Shown in pieces: positions 1-10,355 of a DNA stretch of 64,000 bases. Below the pieces are notes generated by a model. The model had not been told where the DNA came from. It saw nothing but the letters and a program-made list of their open reading frames with translations, and searched no databases. The DNA is taken from NCBI GenBank assembly GCA_009192285.1, contig WBVU01000005.1, positions 2,560,731-2,624,730 on the forward strand, written 5' to 3'. Position numbers and translations under genes: made by a program. Origin of the DNA: Morchella semilibera (lineage: Eukaryota; Ascomycota; Pezizomycetes; Pezizales; Morchellaceae). Each line of letters opens with the position of its first letter. The first letter of the stretch is position 1.

Positions 1-1640
1 TAATGTAGGGGACCGCTTTTTCAGTAAAATGGCGCACTTCAATCCAATCTGACGAATCATTGTCAAGTAGAGCAAGCTGCACAAGCCTTCGTCAAGACAT
101 CTGGCGCTTTCTATGGACTCCCCGCGAGTCAGAATAGTGATCGGACCGGGAAGACAGTATCTGTCACCTTCTGGACCGGCGATTGCGAACGACTAGGGAT
201 TCGTAGAAGACTCCCGACCTTCGTTTTCATCCGCCAGGACTCAGGATGGTTGCAAGTGCAGGGTTTGGTACGGGTGGCACACACGGTATTTGGTGGTGGC
301 TGATGGTTCGGTGGTTACGGAAGGACTTAACCACATATGGAGTCCTACCTACAGAGCCGTTTTACGGCCGGCACAGGTAAGGGAAGTAGGAGAGAGTTGG
401 ATCTCCCATAATCTGGTGAGTAACGGCCTAGCAACAAGCAAAAGGCACTCCTTCACCAGGGAGCAGTTCAGCCATTCTATTTGCGCACTATGGTCGGGGT
501 TCACACTCGTTCAGCCTAGACACATACGGATGTGGAGATTGAGCAGCTAGGATGCCGAAGGGAGAATAACCACGGCTGGAACGAGATCCGCTCAGCGGGC
601 GCATGCCAGAACTGTGCTCGGGAAACACCTTTAAGCGAACTGGTCGACGATAAAATGGCGTCAGACGGCACATCTAGGTCCGCTGCATTGTATCAAACAG
701 TATTCTGAAAGAGCCAAGGCCCTGGCGCAGCAAATTGGGTCCCTGTTAGAAGCGCAACACGGATACTCCTCCAGGCGGTATACAGCTGTTAACAATGAGT
801 GTACAGGACCAAGTTCATTGGAGGGCCTTTCGAAGTACTAGCAAAGAGGTTGGGGCAATCGCGAGGGCTAGCCGGACTAGAGCTACAGCAGACTGGAAGG
901 TTTATCTATGTTTGTTCCACTGAGATGCATCCTGACGACCTTTACTCAGAGAAGATTTTGACCCCCCAATCAGGAAGCAGAAATCTGGCGACAAGATAGA
1001 AGGTAGCGGTCTGGTCATACGTATCGAGAGTCCCACAACGAGGCACTGGGTTGATGATAACTGCCAATACCGGGTGTACCGTACCTGTGAACTCGGTCCC
1101 GTCAGCACTCGGGACGTTCAAGGCATAAGGTAACGGCAGATAACACGGAGCACGGCAAAGACATAAGAGGCATGGCGACGGTTAAACAAAGCAATTAATG
1201 CCGATAAGGCCCTTTTCCTTCTTAATCATGCTTTCTCCCACCACTCGGGGGTTTTTTCGCCATGGAAGGGGTGTAACAGTCACGACGGGGACGACGTATG
1301 AGCAGGGGGCTTTGAGAAGCGGGAGTAGTGTTACAGGATTGCTTTGGAGAGGCGGAGTGCGGTTAGACGTAAGTTAGTTACAAATTCGGTATTCGTCCTG
1401 GTATGAAGAAACCGCGATGAAATATGAGGTGGAGCGCACACCAAGAAGCGGGTGTTCGGTTATAGCTCGCAAGCCGCTCGCTGCTAAACAGCCTTACGAG
1501 AGGACGTTGGGATAAGATCCGCACCTCGTAGGAAAGGTCGGCGGAGCAAGTAATGCGGGATAGGCATTGCGGGAGATTTTGCTATTTGCGACGCTTGTGA
1601 GTTAGCGGGTTCTTAAAGGGGGTTCTTTATCGATAGCATA
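1..1640 (+). mobile_element. Degenerate Gypsy-H copy: integrase core to LTR
   Basis: This stretch aligns by eye with the reverse complement of 3900-5230, so it is a second, inverted and badly decayed copy of the same Ty3/gypsy element. It starts inside the integrase core, at the reading MAHF followed by the HGLPR region, and runs through the integrase C-terminus to the end of pol near 1200. It then crosses a purine-rich tract and enters an LTR. Many small indels and stops remove any usable frame, so none of the short ORFs here is a gene. The left part of the element lies outside the window. Confidence 0.8.
1329..1640 (+). repeat. Gypsy-H 3' LTR fragment
   Basis: The sequence after the purine tract starts TGTTACAGGATTGC, the same start as the LTR on the minus strand at 4200. 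Similarity to that LTR holds to about 1640 and then fades, so the right edge is approximate. Confidence 0.6.
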
Positions 1641-2378
1641 GATAGGTTCCATCAAGTACTCTGAGAAGAAATCATAAAGGCAATGAGGGATTGGGATTAT
1701 ATCCATAACCTGCAATTGGTCGTACCACACATTGTAAAGATCTTTTGAAGTGGTTGAAAATAGCAACTTAAATAGCCTATTGCAGTGTAGGACACTAGCC
1801 GGTGCCATGTCTTGGAGGTCTGATATATTGTGGGAATAATTAATTTTTTTAAGTTCGGCTATTGATCCGGGAGTGGTTCACACCGTGAACTCTATTTCGG
1901 ATAGATCATGATGTATGACATTCAGCGTTGGCAGCTTGCTTTTTCAATATTAATGATCCCAATTAATATACATCCCGCCACAAATGTGCTTGTCTGGAAG
2001 AGAGATACTAATTATAAGCCACCGACCAGAGCGACAAACAACATCTATCCCACCGCTTTAGAGAAAAAGTCCCGAAGAGATTCGTTCGCCTCTGTTAGAG
2101 AACTTTTGGCGAGCCCACAAACTTGATGAGAGAACGCGACGTGCGCTGTGCCTCTCAGTAGGATATAACCGTCTCGTTCCGAAACAGCTCAAGCAGAGCG
2201 CCGTACCTCACAGCTCTGGCCCTGCGCATTCTACAGAGCGAACACCATTTGGGCTCCACGAACCTCCTAATACCCCCCCCGTTGGCTGCTAGAACCGGCA
2301 CGACTTTTACCACAATATCAGGACGACTCCTTGTGCCCTCAGACATAGAATACAGCTACTCGTGATAGTAGGATATGG
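1641..2378. other. Intergenic, no recognisable gene
   Basis: I see no conserved coding frame, RNA gene or terminal repeat here. The short ORFs on both strands show no family motif. It is probably decayed transposon or spacer DNA. Confidence 0.4.
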
Positions 2379-2490
2379 TCCGGACCGGAACATGTCTTAT
2401 AGCAAATATATCCTTATACACATACTCGGTCGTATAAGGATGATTGTTTTCCAGACCGGAACATAGTATTCGCTTATAGCAAAATAAGGA
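2379..2490. repeat. Short direct repeats with an internal palindrome
   Basis: The motif GACCGGAACAT followed by a CTTATAGCAAA block occurs twice, near 2389-2410 and 2453-2484. Between them CCTTATAC and GTATAAGG form an 8-bp inverted repeat. The position, beyond the 3' end of the pogo-like transposase, would fit the terminal region of that DNA transposon, but I could not find the matching other end. Confidence 0.35.
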
Positions 2491-2799
2491 TAGACGAAGG
2501 CCCTACATTGACTAGTAAAATTTAAAGAAGGAAAAGACAATTGCATTTATTTTATTTTTAATCTCGATTTCTAAAAGCGAAATTACTATTGCTTGCGGCT
2601 TACAGTGGACCCGTTTGAGATGAGAAAAAAAAGACAAAGCTCGAAGTTGGTTGAAAAACTTGGTGAGTTTTTGCTGGGGTAAGATGAGGAGTTTCTTGAA
2701 TTTTTTTAGATTCCACACTGCGACGCAATCTTGGTAAGATTTGATAGACTGTTTGGTGGAAATATTGGCGGAATCCAATTTGTAGGAAGTAGCGTTCTA

Positions 2800-3830
2800 G
2801 TGAAGGTGAATCAAGTGCGGCTTGTGTTTGTTATTAAAGGATAATTTGTCCCAGCTCTCCTCCCTCCAGTACTCCAGGACGTGACATTGTTCCTCCTCAA
2901 AATTGATTTCGGCATATAATGTTGGATATTGCCTGCCAAGATATTAATAAATACTAGTAGAATTTAACTTTATTGATTAGTTTTACTTACTTCTACTGAC
3001 TCCAAGCTATCCTTGTACCCGCTCCTCATAGGATTCCAAAAACCTATCAAATATCCATTCTTTCTTGAATAAAGTTACCCTCCATGCACAGTGCACGACA
3101 GTCATCTTTATAGCCTGGTAAACTTCGCTCTGTTTCAAACCAATTTCCTCTTGTATTTTCGGTAGCAGATTTGGAATATCAGACTGAAACAGTCAAGCTC
3201 AGGCTGTTATGCTGGATATGGTTTACTGCCACTGGAATTTGAGATCTTTGTTGGAACGCTTGGAACTTCTCAATTCAATGGGCGTGTTTGGTGGGCCGTA
3301 GAGCTATAACACTGGCTTTGGTAAAGCAAGTTAAATATGGTAGAAACTTTTTAACATCTTATTCCCATGCTTCCACAAGCCCAATTTATCGCTTGTAGCA
3401 TTGAAACCTCCGTAATCTTTGCTGACCCATTTTGATCAAGTTTTTCAACCTCCTTAACCAAGTACCGGATGTAATGTCTTCGGGTATAGGCCTTCCATGA
3501 ACTGATAATACCTTGATCTAATGGCTGCCAAACTGAAGTTGTATTTGCAGGATGCCATATAATTCGTGTATTCTCCAATTCATTGCCAATAAGTTTTGCC
3601 GCAAGTTCGTGAGCTGAAAAATTGTCCATCAATAAAACCACCTTTCGACCTCTCATTTTTCTATCAAACCAACGCAAATAATCAACCATGATATCATGTT
3701 TCATCCATGCGGTTTGATTATGTCGATAAATAACACCGAGAGCCTCTCGATTAATATTTTTCATACACCGAGGATTTTCAGCTCGTCCCATAACCCATGG
3801 TGTAAGTGTAAAGGGATATCTCAGGAGTCA
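2800..3830 (-). pseudogene. pogo/Fot1-like DDE transposase remnant
   Basis: The best-preserved frame (3791-3351, minus) carries hallmarks of pogo-type DDE_1 transposases: ENPRCMK, AWMKHD, the catalytic-region block LLMDNFSAH and the following NTTSVWQPLDQGII. These enzymes cut and paste the transposon DNA in the nucleus. The frame extends a little upstream to about 3830 and then stops in Gypsy-H LTR sequence, so the N-terminal half, including the DNA-binding domain and first catalytic Asp, is missing. Downstream of 3351 the frame decays, but LKQSEVYQAI-like and FDRFLES-like pieces are visible to about 2800. It cannot encode an active enzyme. A lysine-rich ORF at 2778-2512 might be more of its tail, but I cannot show this. 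Confidence 0.75.
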
Positions 3831-4200
3831 CTAAGATATGGCTAATGCTAAGCGATAGTTCTGTAGCTTTTTAAACTTGTAATATTGTAGACCGGATTCC
3901 GTTCGCTTGAGAGGATGATGATTCCCCTAAGACGACGGGAATCCTACTAGCTATTTATACATAAAGAACCCTCTTAAACCCGCTAACTCCCCCAATAGCA
4001 AATCTCCCGCAATGCCTCCGCTACTGCTCCGACTTCCTACGAGGTGGGGTAATCCAAGGGTCCTCTCGTAAGGTGTGGTAGCGGTTGCCGAGCTATAACC
4101 GAACCCCGCTTCTTGGTGTGCGTCACTCTTTCATCGCGCTGTCATACCAGGACAATACCATTGTACTACTAGCACCGCACTTCCAAGCAATCCTGTAACA
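3831..4200 (-). repeat. Gypsy-H 3' LTR
   Basis: On the minus strand the LTR begins TGTTACAGGATTGC at 4200, right after a purine tract that follows the end of pol. A TATAAATAG box sits at about 3959-3951. The 3' boundary is placed where pogo transposase coding begins and is accurate only to about 20 bp. Confidence 0.65.
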
Positions 4201-4293
4201 CTACTCCCCCTTCCAAGCCGTCGTCCTCGACTGTTAAACCCTTCCATGGAAAAAACCCCGTGGGAAAAGCCATGATGAGGGAAGGTATCGGGA

Positions 4294-5532
4294 TTATTGC
4301 TTTGTCAACCGTCGCTGCCTCTTAGTCTGCCGTGCTCCGGACTCCGGGGCTACTATGCCTTGACTCCGAGTGCGAGGACGGTTGGTGGTAACCGGTTTGG
4401 CGTTATCATCAACCAGTGCCTCTTGGGGCTCTGGTGTTGCCAGCCGTTTGCGCGTGTTCTGCTTCCTGTTGGGGTCCAAATCTTCTCGATAAGGTCGTAG
4501 GAGCATCTCATGGAACACATGATAAACCTTCCAGTCTGCTGGTAGGTCTAGTCGGTATGCGCGATTGCCAACCTTTGCTAGTACTTCGAAGGGTCCAATG
4601 AACTTGTCTGACCACTTGTTGTATCCGCCGAGGTTCCGTGTGTCTAACAGGACCTTCTGCCCGGGCTCGAACTGTTGTACTGCGGGACCAGGTCGTGACG
4701 CCATTTTATCGTACGTTCGCTGTAAGGTTTCCCGAGCCAGTTCATGGGCGGCGAGGATCTCGTCCAGGTGGTTATTCCCTTCGGCATCCAGCTGCTCAAT
4801 CTCCACATCCGTAGGCCAGTCTGAACGAGGGTGAAACCCATAGTTGCAATAGAATGGTGACTGCCCGGTGGAGGAGTGTTTGGCGTTGTTGTAGGCGTAC
4901 TCACAGATAGGGAGTAGGTCTCTCCACTTCTTACCTGTGCCGGCCGTAAACGCTTGTAGGTAGGACTCCATATGTTGGTTAGTCCTTTCCGTCTGACCAT
5001 CTGTCTGCGGATGAAACGAGGTCGGGAGTCTTCTACGAATCCCTAGTCGTTCTGCAATCGCGGTCCAGAAGGCTGACACGAACTGTCTTCCTCGGTCCGA
5101 TACTATTGATCGCGGGAGTCCATGAAAGCGCCAGATGTCTTTGACGAAGGCTTGTGCAGTTTGCTCTGCATTGATTCCTGTCATTGGGATGAAGTGCGCC
5201 ATTTTACTGAAGCGGTCCACTACCACTATGACATTCCGGAAACTTGACCGCTCCTTGGGCATTTTTACTACAAAATCCATGGAGATGTCGCACCAAGGGG
5301 TCATGGCTAACTCTAGGGGCTGTGGAAGAGACATATGTCGTCGTCGTTGTTTGGCTCTTTGGCATACATCGTACGTGCTGACATACTTGGCTACATCCGT
5401 GGACATTCCTGGCCACCAGTAGTTCCTGTCAATCAATTCCAAGGTTTTATCTCTGCCTAGATGCCCTGCCGTGGGTCGTCGTGATGGTCTTCTATGACCT
5501 GCTTGACTGCATGCCCAGGCACTACCCAGCAT
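4294..5532 (-). pseudogene. Gypsy-H integrase (pol C-terminal part)
   Basis: This is a 412-codon frame for a Ty3/gypsy integrase, the enzyme that joins retrotransposon cDNA to the chromosome. Visible in order are the HHCC-type zinc finger region (GHLGRDKT, then YDVCQRAK in which the first expected Cys reads Tyr), the catalytic core with ISMDF, IVSDRG and HPQTDGQTERTN (the D, D, E residues), a C-terminal domain with FIGPFEVL, and the VYHVFHEMLLRPY block. No chromodomain follows, unlike Gypsy-C. The frame is separated from the RNase H part upstream by a frameshift between about 5530 and 5680, and a zinc-finger Cys is lost, so the element is dead. It is followed by a purine tract and the LTR at 4200. 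Confidence 0.85.
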
Positions 5533-6284
5533 CCTTCATGAGTCGCTGTATTCTGGTCGGGATCCCACGCTGTTGCAGCCTCCCGCAAGATGGTCTGCCA
5601 GGTCCACAGGTCCTCAGGATCTTCGTTTTCGGGGAGTTCATCCGGAACTATCCTACGAGTCCATCGACCCTCTTCCTCATATCAGTTCTGCAGAGCCGCA
5701 GGCATTCCCACTCCTGGTATGTGTACCCACTGATCCACTAAACGCACTTCCGATGAGGGATTGCAGAGGATTTCTTCACGAGGTTCTATTTCCGCTTGTG
5801 TCCTTCTTGCAAAATGTTCCGGGAGGAGGTTTCTTTCCGCGAAATGTTCAGGTGAGAGGAGCATTTTTACTGGCTGCTCTCGAACTACTCCCCCTTCTAT
5901 GGCGTACTCCGGGCGCCTGGTCAATGCATCAGGTTTCCCGTTCTTGTCGCCTGGTCGAAAGTGGATCTTGAAGTGAAAAGGTGCTATCTTTTCAGCCCAT
6001 CGAGCCTGTCTTCTTGACAGCTTCTTGGTTGTCGTGAAGTACTGAAGGTTTTGGTGATCAGGATAGATCTGGATAGGTATGTCCGTACCTTCCAGCCAAT
6101 GTCTCCAAGTTAGGAGGGCGGAAACTATTGCGAGCATCTCTTTATCGTAGATCTCATAGTTGACTTCGGCCTCGTTGAACTTGCAAGAGTGGTAAGCCAC
6201 CGGATGTAACTTGCCATCTTCGAACACCTGTGACAAGACCGCAGCCTCTGCCCAGTCGCTGGCATCTGTTTCAAGGACAGCCAT
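5533..6284 (-). pseudogene. Gypsy-H RNase H fragment
   Basis: The frame 6284-5682 (minus) reads a Ty3/gypsy RNase H domain: VLETDASDWAEAAVLSQ, YEIYDKEMLAIV, DHQNLQYF and RRQARWAEKI. RNase H removes the RNA template during reverse transcription. The reverse transcriptase that should precede it is absent because the frame stops dead at the ambiguous base 6285. After 5682 the coding continues in another frame toward the integrase at 5532, so at least one frameshift separates them. Confidence 0.8.
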
Positions 6285-6285
6285 N
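6285..6285. other. Single N, probable assembly gap or misjoin
   Basis: Base 6285 is N. Three structures are cut at this point: the Gypsy-H pol loses its RT, the repeat element ending at 6556 lacks its left end, and the LTR-A at 6557-6804 lacks its other half. That is what a collapsed gap would produce. Confidence 0.7.
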
Positions 6286-6556
6286 AGCGAGGTGTCAGGA
6301 GAGGAGGGTAACAGAAGGCTCAGGGAGCCCTCTAGAAGGCTCAGGAGGCTACATACAATTAGCGAGGTGTCAGGAGAGGTAAGGAGGGTAACAGAAGGCT
6401 CAGGAGACTCTCTAGAAGGCTCGGGAGGCCATCGGGAGGCTCGGGAGGCAACAAATGGTTAGCGAGGTTATTAGGAGAGACGGGAGGGTAATTGCCTTGG
6501 CAACGGCCTCCGGAGACCCAGTTAAGCCTCTGGAGAGAGTTTGAATCTTGCTGATG
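6286..6556. repeat. Tandem-repeat element ending in TTGCTGATG
   Basis: At least two imperfect units of about 75 bp start AGCGAGGTGTCAGGAGAG and contain GTAACAGAAGGCTCAGG. They are followed by a third partial unit at about 6459. The element ends with AATCTTGCTGATG, the same terminus as MITE-1 and MITE-2, directly inside an LTR-A. It is therefore probably a larger, left-truncated relative of those elements. Confidence 0.55.
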
Positions 6557-6804
6557 CACTAGTCCGCTATGACTTACACTTTCGTTCATAGAACCTCATA
6601 GAACCCCGTCGCTACCACACCTCGTAATCCTCCCCACCATCTCCGCTATTCTACATTACCAATCCATCACGTCATCAAACCTCTCAGAACCCAATGATGA
6701 CAACCTCCACCTCGCACTCCCCCCTCTCGCTTAACACTACCCTAACAACCATAACCGTGCATCGCCTACCGAACTGTCAGAACCAATGCCAAGACGCCGG
6801 GACA
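6557..6804 (-). repeat. LTR-A, partial (3' LTR of the gag element)
   Basis: This matches LTR-A in minus orientation, ending AAGACGCCGGGACA at 6804 on the plus strand, which is the TGTCCCGG start of the LTR read on the minus strand. Its other half is lost at the repeat element and the N. Confidence 0.75.
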
Positions 6805-8233
6805 CCTTCATCTATAAATGCATATCCCAACGCTACAGTATCAATCAAAGCATAAGTGGGTATAATAGATTTTTATTTTGCGAAATAGAACAAACTACAA
6901 TCAATTGATTCTCATACATCTCCCCTTCTGATACTGAAAACGTAGAAATAGACACATTAGAAAAAAACCTTAGGAGGTCTCTGGGCTATGCCCCTTAGGC
7001 CAGGGACAAATCTTCTAACTCCTCATCTGACTATACATCCTCTTGCTTTTCCTTCTTTCCCTTCTTCGCTTCCAATGATGCTCCCCGCATCCTAGGTGCT
7101 GCCCTTCCTGAGGGCGAAAGAGTATAATCCCTAACCAAATGTCCAGCTCCCCTACAGTAATAACAATGATTTTCCGCACGACGTGCTTCCCTTTCCCTGA
7201 GATCCAGACGACGACGACTATTAGACAAGTCCATAGGGACAGCTACCCCAGGAGTATAGGAAGGGTGGGCCGCTGGCGCATCACTCTTCAGTGGTGGTTG
7301 GGATTGTCCTCATACGACTGGAGATGCTGTTGATACAACAGGTGGGCAAGAGGCAAAGGGGTGAGACGCAGGGCCACTGGGAATCTGAAATCTAAACCTC
7401 CCTATCCTGGCTTGTGAGGCCCGTTGTTTATTATCAAGACATTGGAGAAGTAGCCCACAGTCTTTGATCGTCGTTGGGGTTTCATTCTGAATCATTAGGG
7501 CCATCAGGTCCTGATTAAGCCCTTCCAAAAAACATTCAATCTTAGCTGCCTCGTTGAAGTCAGAGTTGGCAGCATACCGCTGGAAAATTGCAAAACATTT
7601 AGAAAAGATGCGTTGGCGTTGCCTGATCTCCTTCAAATTAAGAGCAGCAGTGACAGCGCAATCTGGATCTCCAAAAGCATTATCCAAAATTTCCAAAAAC
7701 TCTGCCATGAAATCAAGAGCGATTCCTTCATCCGTAATATAAACAAGAAATTGATCCGCCGCCAGTCCTTCCAATCGAGAAATAGAATACGCAAGTTGTT
7801 GGGCCGAGGTAGGTAAGCGATTAAGATTAGCCATGAGCTTAATCTGTAGTTGCCTCTGGAAGGTCCTGAGAGTCTTGCGATCACCCCGATATTTCTCCAG
7901 ATCAGGGAGCTTCTCTGATTTGGATGGCTTGGTTAAGTTGTCATGGAACTCCTCTAAACCTCCCTTGACTCCTTCTTGCAACTTCTTGATCTTAGCTCGT
8001 AGTCCCTAAATTTCTTTATGGAACTCGGCCCGGCCTTGTTCAGTTTCAGAGTGATGAGTGGTGAGGTCGATCACATATTGCTGAACCCCTCCGTGCGCTC
8101 TTTGGAGGAGGGCATATGCTTGTTTTACTTCTTCTGTTGTGGCGGGGTCCACTTTAAGGTGAGCGACAAAGAACCCTTCGAGATCCATATGGAGCTTTTG
8201 ATAATTAAATACATTGCTGGCTGGAGCGGTCAT
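6805..8233 (-). pseudogene. Ty3/gypsy gag plus start of protease (LTR-A element)
   Basis: A single reading frame runs from ATG at 8233 to 7031 (about 400 codons) and encodes a retrotransposon Gag, the structural protein of the virus-like particle. The capsid part carries EKLPDLEKYRG, FGDPD and LLLQCLDN, all shared in position with the Gypsy-C gag. A zinc knuckle CYYCRGAGHLVRD follows but its last Cys reads Tyr. Two in-frame stops break it: TAG at 8008-8006 (probably CAG before) and TGA at 7312-7310. Downstream, a protease-like stretch (LIVVCSISQNK, then AFIDE) is recognisable to about 6805, where the LTR begins abruptly. RT, RNase H and integrase are absent. The gag starts about 60 bp after the upstream LTR-A, so this appears to be an LTR-gag-LTR deletion derivative. 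Confidence 0.75.
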
Positions 8234-8294
8234 GGTAAACTATGGTACGAGGAACTCGGACTGTACCAGTCGAGTAAGAATGGTCTCATCTTAG

Positions 8295-8928
8295 TATGAC
8301 GGGGTAACACGACGCAAAGTAGAAGATAATAATGATGACGCAAAAGGACGCGAGGAGCACAGCCTACGCGACGAGGAGACTGACGAAGACAGGCATATTG
8401 CTGGACAGGCACAAGCACAGGCACCGGCGAAGGGAAAGGCAAGAGCAAGGGCATAAGAGCACAGAGCAGAGAAGGTGAAGACCGGATGGACCTCAACGAG
8501 AACGATGAGAGGTAATATAGGTTTTTTTTTTTTAGAGGAAAGAATCTCTTAGGTACGGGGAGCTATAGCTTGAGAATAGGAGTAGATTCCTATGTAACAA
8601 GATAACAGGAAGACGAGACAGAGAGCAAAGAAAGAAATAAGTAAGGAAAACATCTATCCCCGCTATTTAACAGCTCTCCTTCACCAGTCTGCTATGACTC
8701 ATACATCAGCTCACAGAAACCCGTAGAAATCCATTACAACGACACCTCGTATCCCTCCCCACCATCTCTACTACTTACATTACAAATCCATCACGCTATC
8801 GAACCTCCTAGAATCAAATGACGACACCCCCTCCTTACCTCACTCTTTCCTCGCTTAGCATTACCCTAACAATCATAATAGCACTTCGACTACCGAACCA
8901 TCGGGGCCGATTCCAAGACGCCGGGACA
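8295..8928 (-). repeat. LTR-A (5' LTR of the gag element)
   Basis: A full-length LTR-A on the minus strand: plus-strand start TATGACGGGGTAAC and end ACGCCGGGACA. It lies just upstream of the gag frame in the sense direction. No flanking 5-bp duplication is seen, as expected for a 5' LTR of a longer element. Confidence 0.8.
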
Positions 8929-9090
8929 AGAACTAAAGGAAAAGTCTTCCCGCGCTATTTAATACCCTCCTCCTCTAGTCCGCTATGATGTATACCTTCA
9001 TCCGTAGAATCCCTTAGAAATCCATCGCAACCACACCTCGTCTTCCTCCCCACCATCTTCTCTAATTACATTACAAATCTATCACGCCAT
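8929..9090 (-). repeat. LTR-A internal fragment
   Basis: This begins AGAACTAAAGGAAAAG and covers only the middle of LTR-A (minus orientation). It is cut on the right by the plus-strand LTR-A that begins at 9091. Confidence 0.7.
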
Positions 9091-10355
9091 TGTCCTAGCA
9101 TCTTGGTATTAGTCCCGAGAGTTCTGTAGTCGAAGTGCTGTTGTGATTGTTCAGGTATGGTTAAGCGAGGAAGGAGTGTACTAAAAGGAGGGTGTCGTCA
9201 TTGGGTTCTAGAAGGTTCGATGGCGTGAAGGATTTGTAATGTAAATAGTGGAGATGGTGGGAGGAATATGAGGTGTGGATGCGAAGAATTTCTGTGGGCT
9301 TCTATGTACTGATGTATGAGTCATAGCTGACTAGTGGAGGAGAAGTGTTAGATAGCGGGGTGAGATGTTTTCCTTAGTTCTTCCTTTCTTTTCTCTCTGT
9401 CTCGTCTTCCTGTTACCTTGGTATATGGAAATCCACTCCTATTTCTAAGCTATAGCTTCTCGGACCCAAGATTCTGTCCTCTAAAGAGGAAACCGATATG
9501 TGATGGAGTAACCTGATGCAAAGTAGAAGATGACAATGATGACACAGAAGGACTCGAGGAGCACAGTCTACGCGACGAGGGGACCGATGAAGACAGGGGC
9601 AAAACCGGGCAGGCACAAGCACAAGTACCGGGCAAAGGCAAAGACAAAGGCAAGAGCACAAGAACACAAGGCAGAGAGAGTGAGGACTGGATAGACTTCA
9701 ACGAGAATGATGAGAGGTACTATGGGTTTCCTCTTTTGGAGAACGGAATCTTTAGTACGAGAAGCTATGGCTTGAAAATAGGAGTGGATTCTTATGTATC
9801 GAGATAACAGGAAAACAAGATAGAGAGGAAAGAAAGAAAGAACTAAGGAAAATATCTATCCCCGCTATTTAACACCCCTCCTTCACCAGTCCACCATAAC
9901 TTATACATCAGCTCATAGAAACCCGTAAAAACCTATCGCAACCACACCTCGTATTCCTTCCCACCATCTCTACTTTTTATATTTCAAATCCATCACGCCA
10001 TCGAACCTTCTAGAATCCAATGACGACACCCCCTCCTTAACTCACCCCCTCCTCGCTTAACATTTCCCTAACAATCGTAACAGCACTTCAATCACCAAAA
10101 CCTCGGGACCAATACCAAGACGTTGGGACACTATAGTACCTCTCATCGTTCTCGTTGAGGTCCATCTGGTCCTCACTTTCTCTGCCTTGTGCTCTTCTGC
10201 CCTTGCCTTTGCCTTTGCCTTTGCCGGTGCCTGTGCTTGTACCTACGCGGGGTGCTCTTGTCTTCGTCGGTCTTCTCGTTGGGTAGACTGTGCTCCTCGA
10301 GTCATTCTGCATTATCATTGTTATCATCTACTTTGCGTCAAGTTACTCCATCACA
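9091..10355 (+). repeat. LTR-A split by an inverted LTR-A
   Basis: The LTR starts TGTCCTAGCATCTTGG at 9091, breaks at 9498, and resumes at 10131 with CTATAGTACCTCTCATC, ending TCCATCACA at 10355. The two halves together make one LTR-A. Confidence 0.85.
9499..10130 (-). repeat. LTR-A nested in LTR-A, opposite orientation
   Basis: Starts TGTGATGGAGTAAC and ends AAGACGTTGGGACA. Flanks CGATA and CTATA are a plausible decayed 5-bp target duplication of the host LTR's CCATA. Confidence 0.8.

Noticed and set aside
2155-2346. 63-codon minus-strand frame rich in Arg and Cys
   Set aside because: A short frame in a transposon-flanked spacer with no recognisable motif.
2512-2778. 88-codon Lys/Phe-rich frame on the minus strand
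   Set aside because: No family match. It could be decayed tail of the pogo-like transposase, but the evidence is too weak for a gene call.
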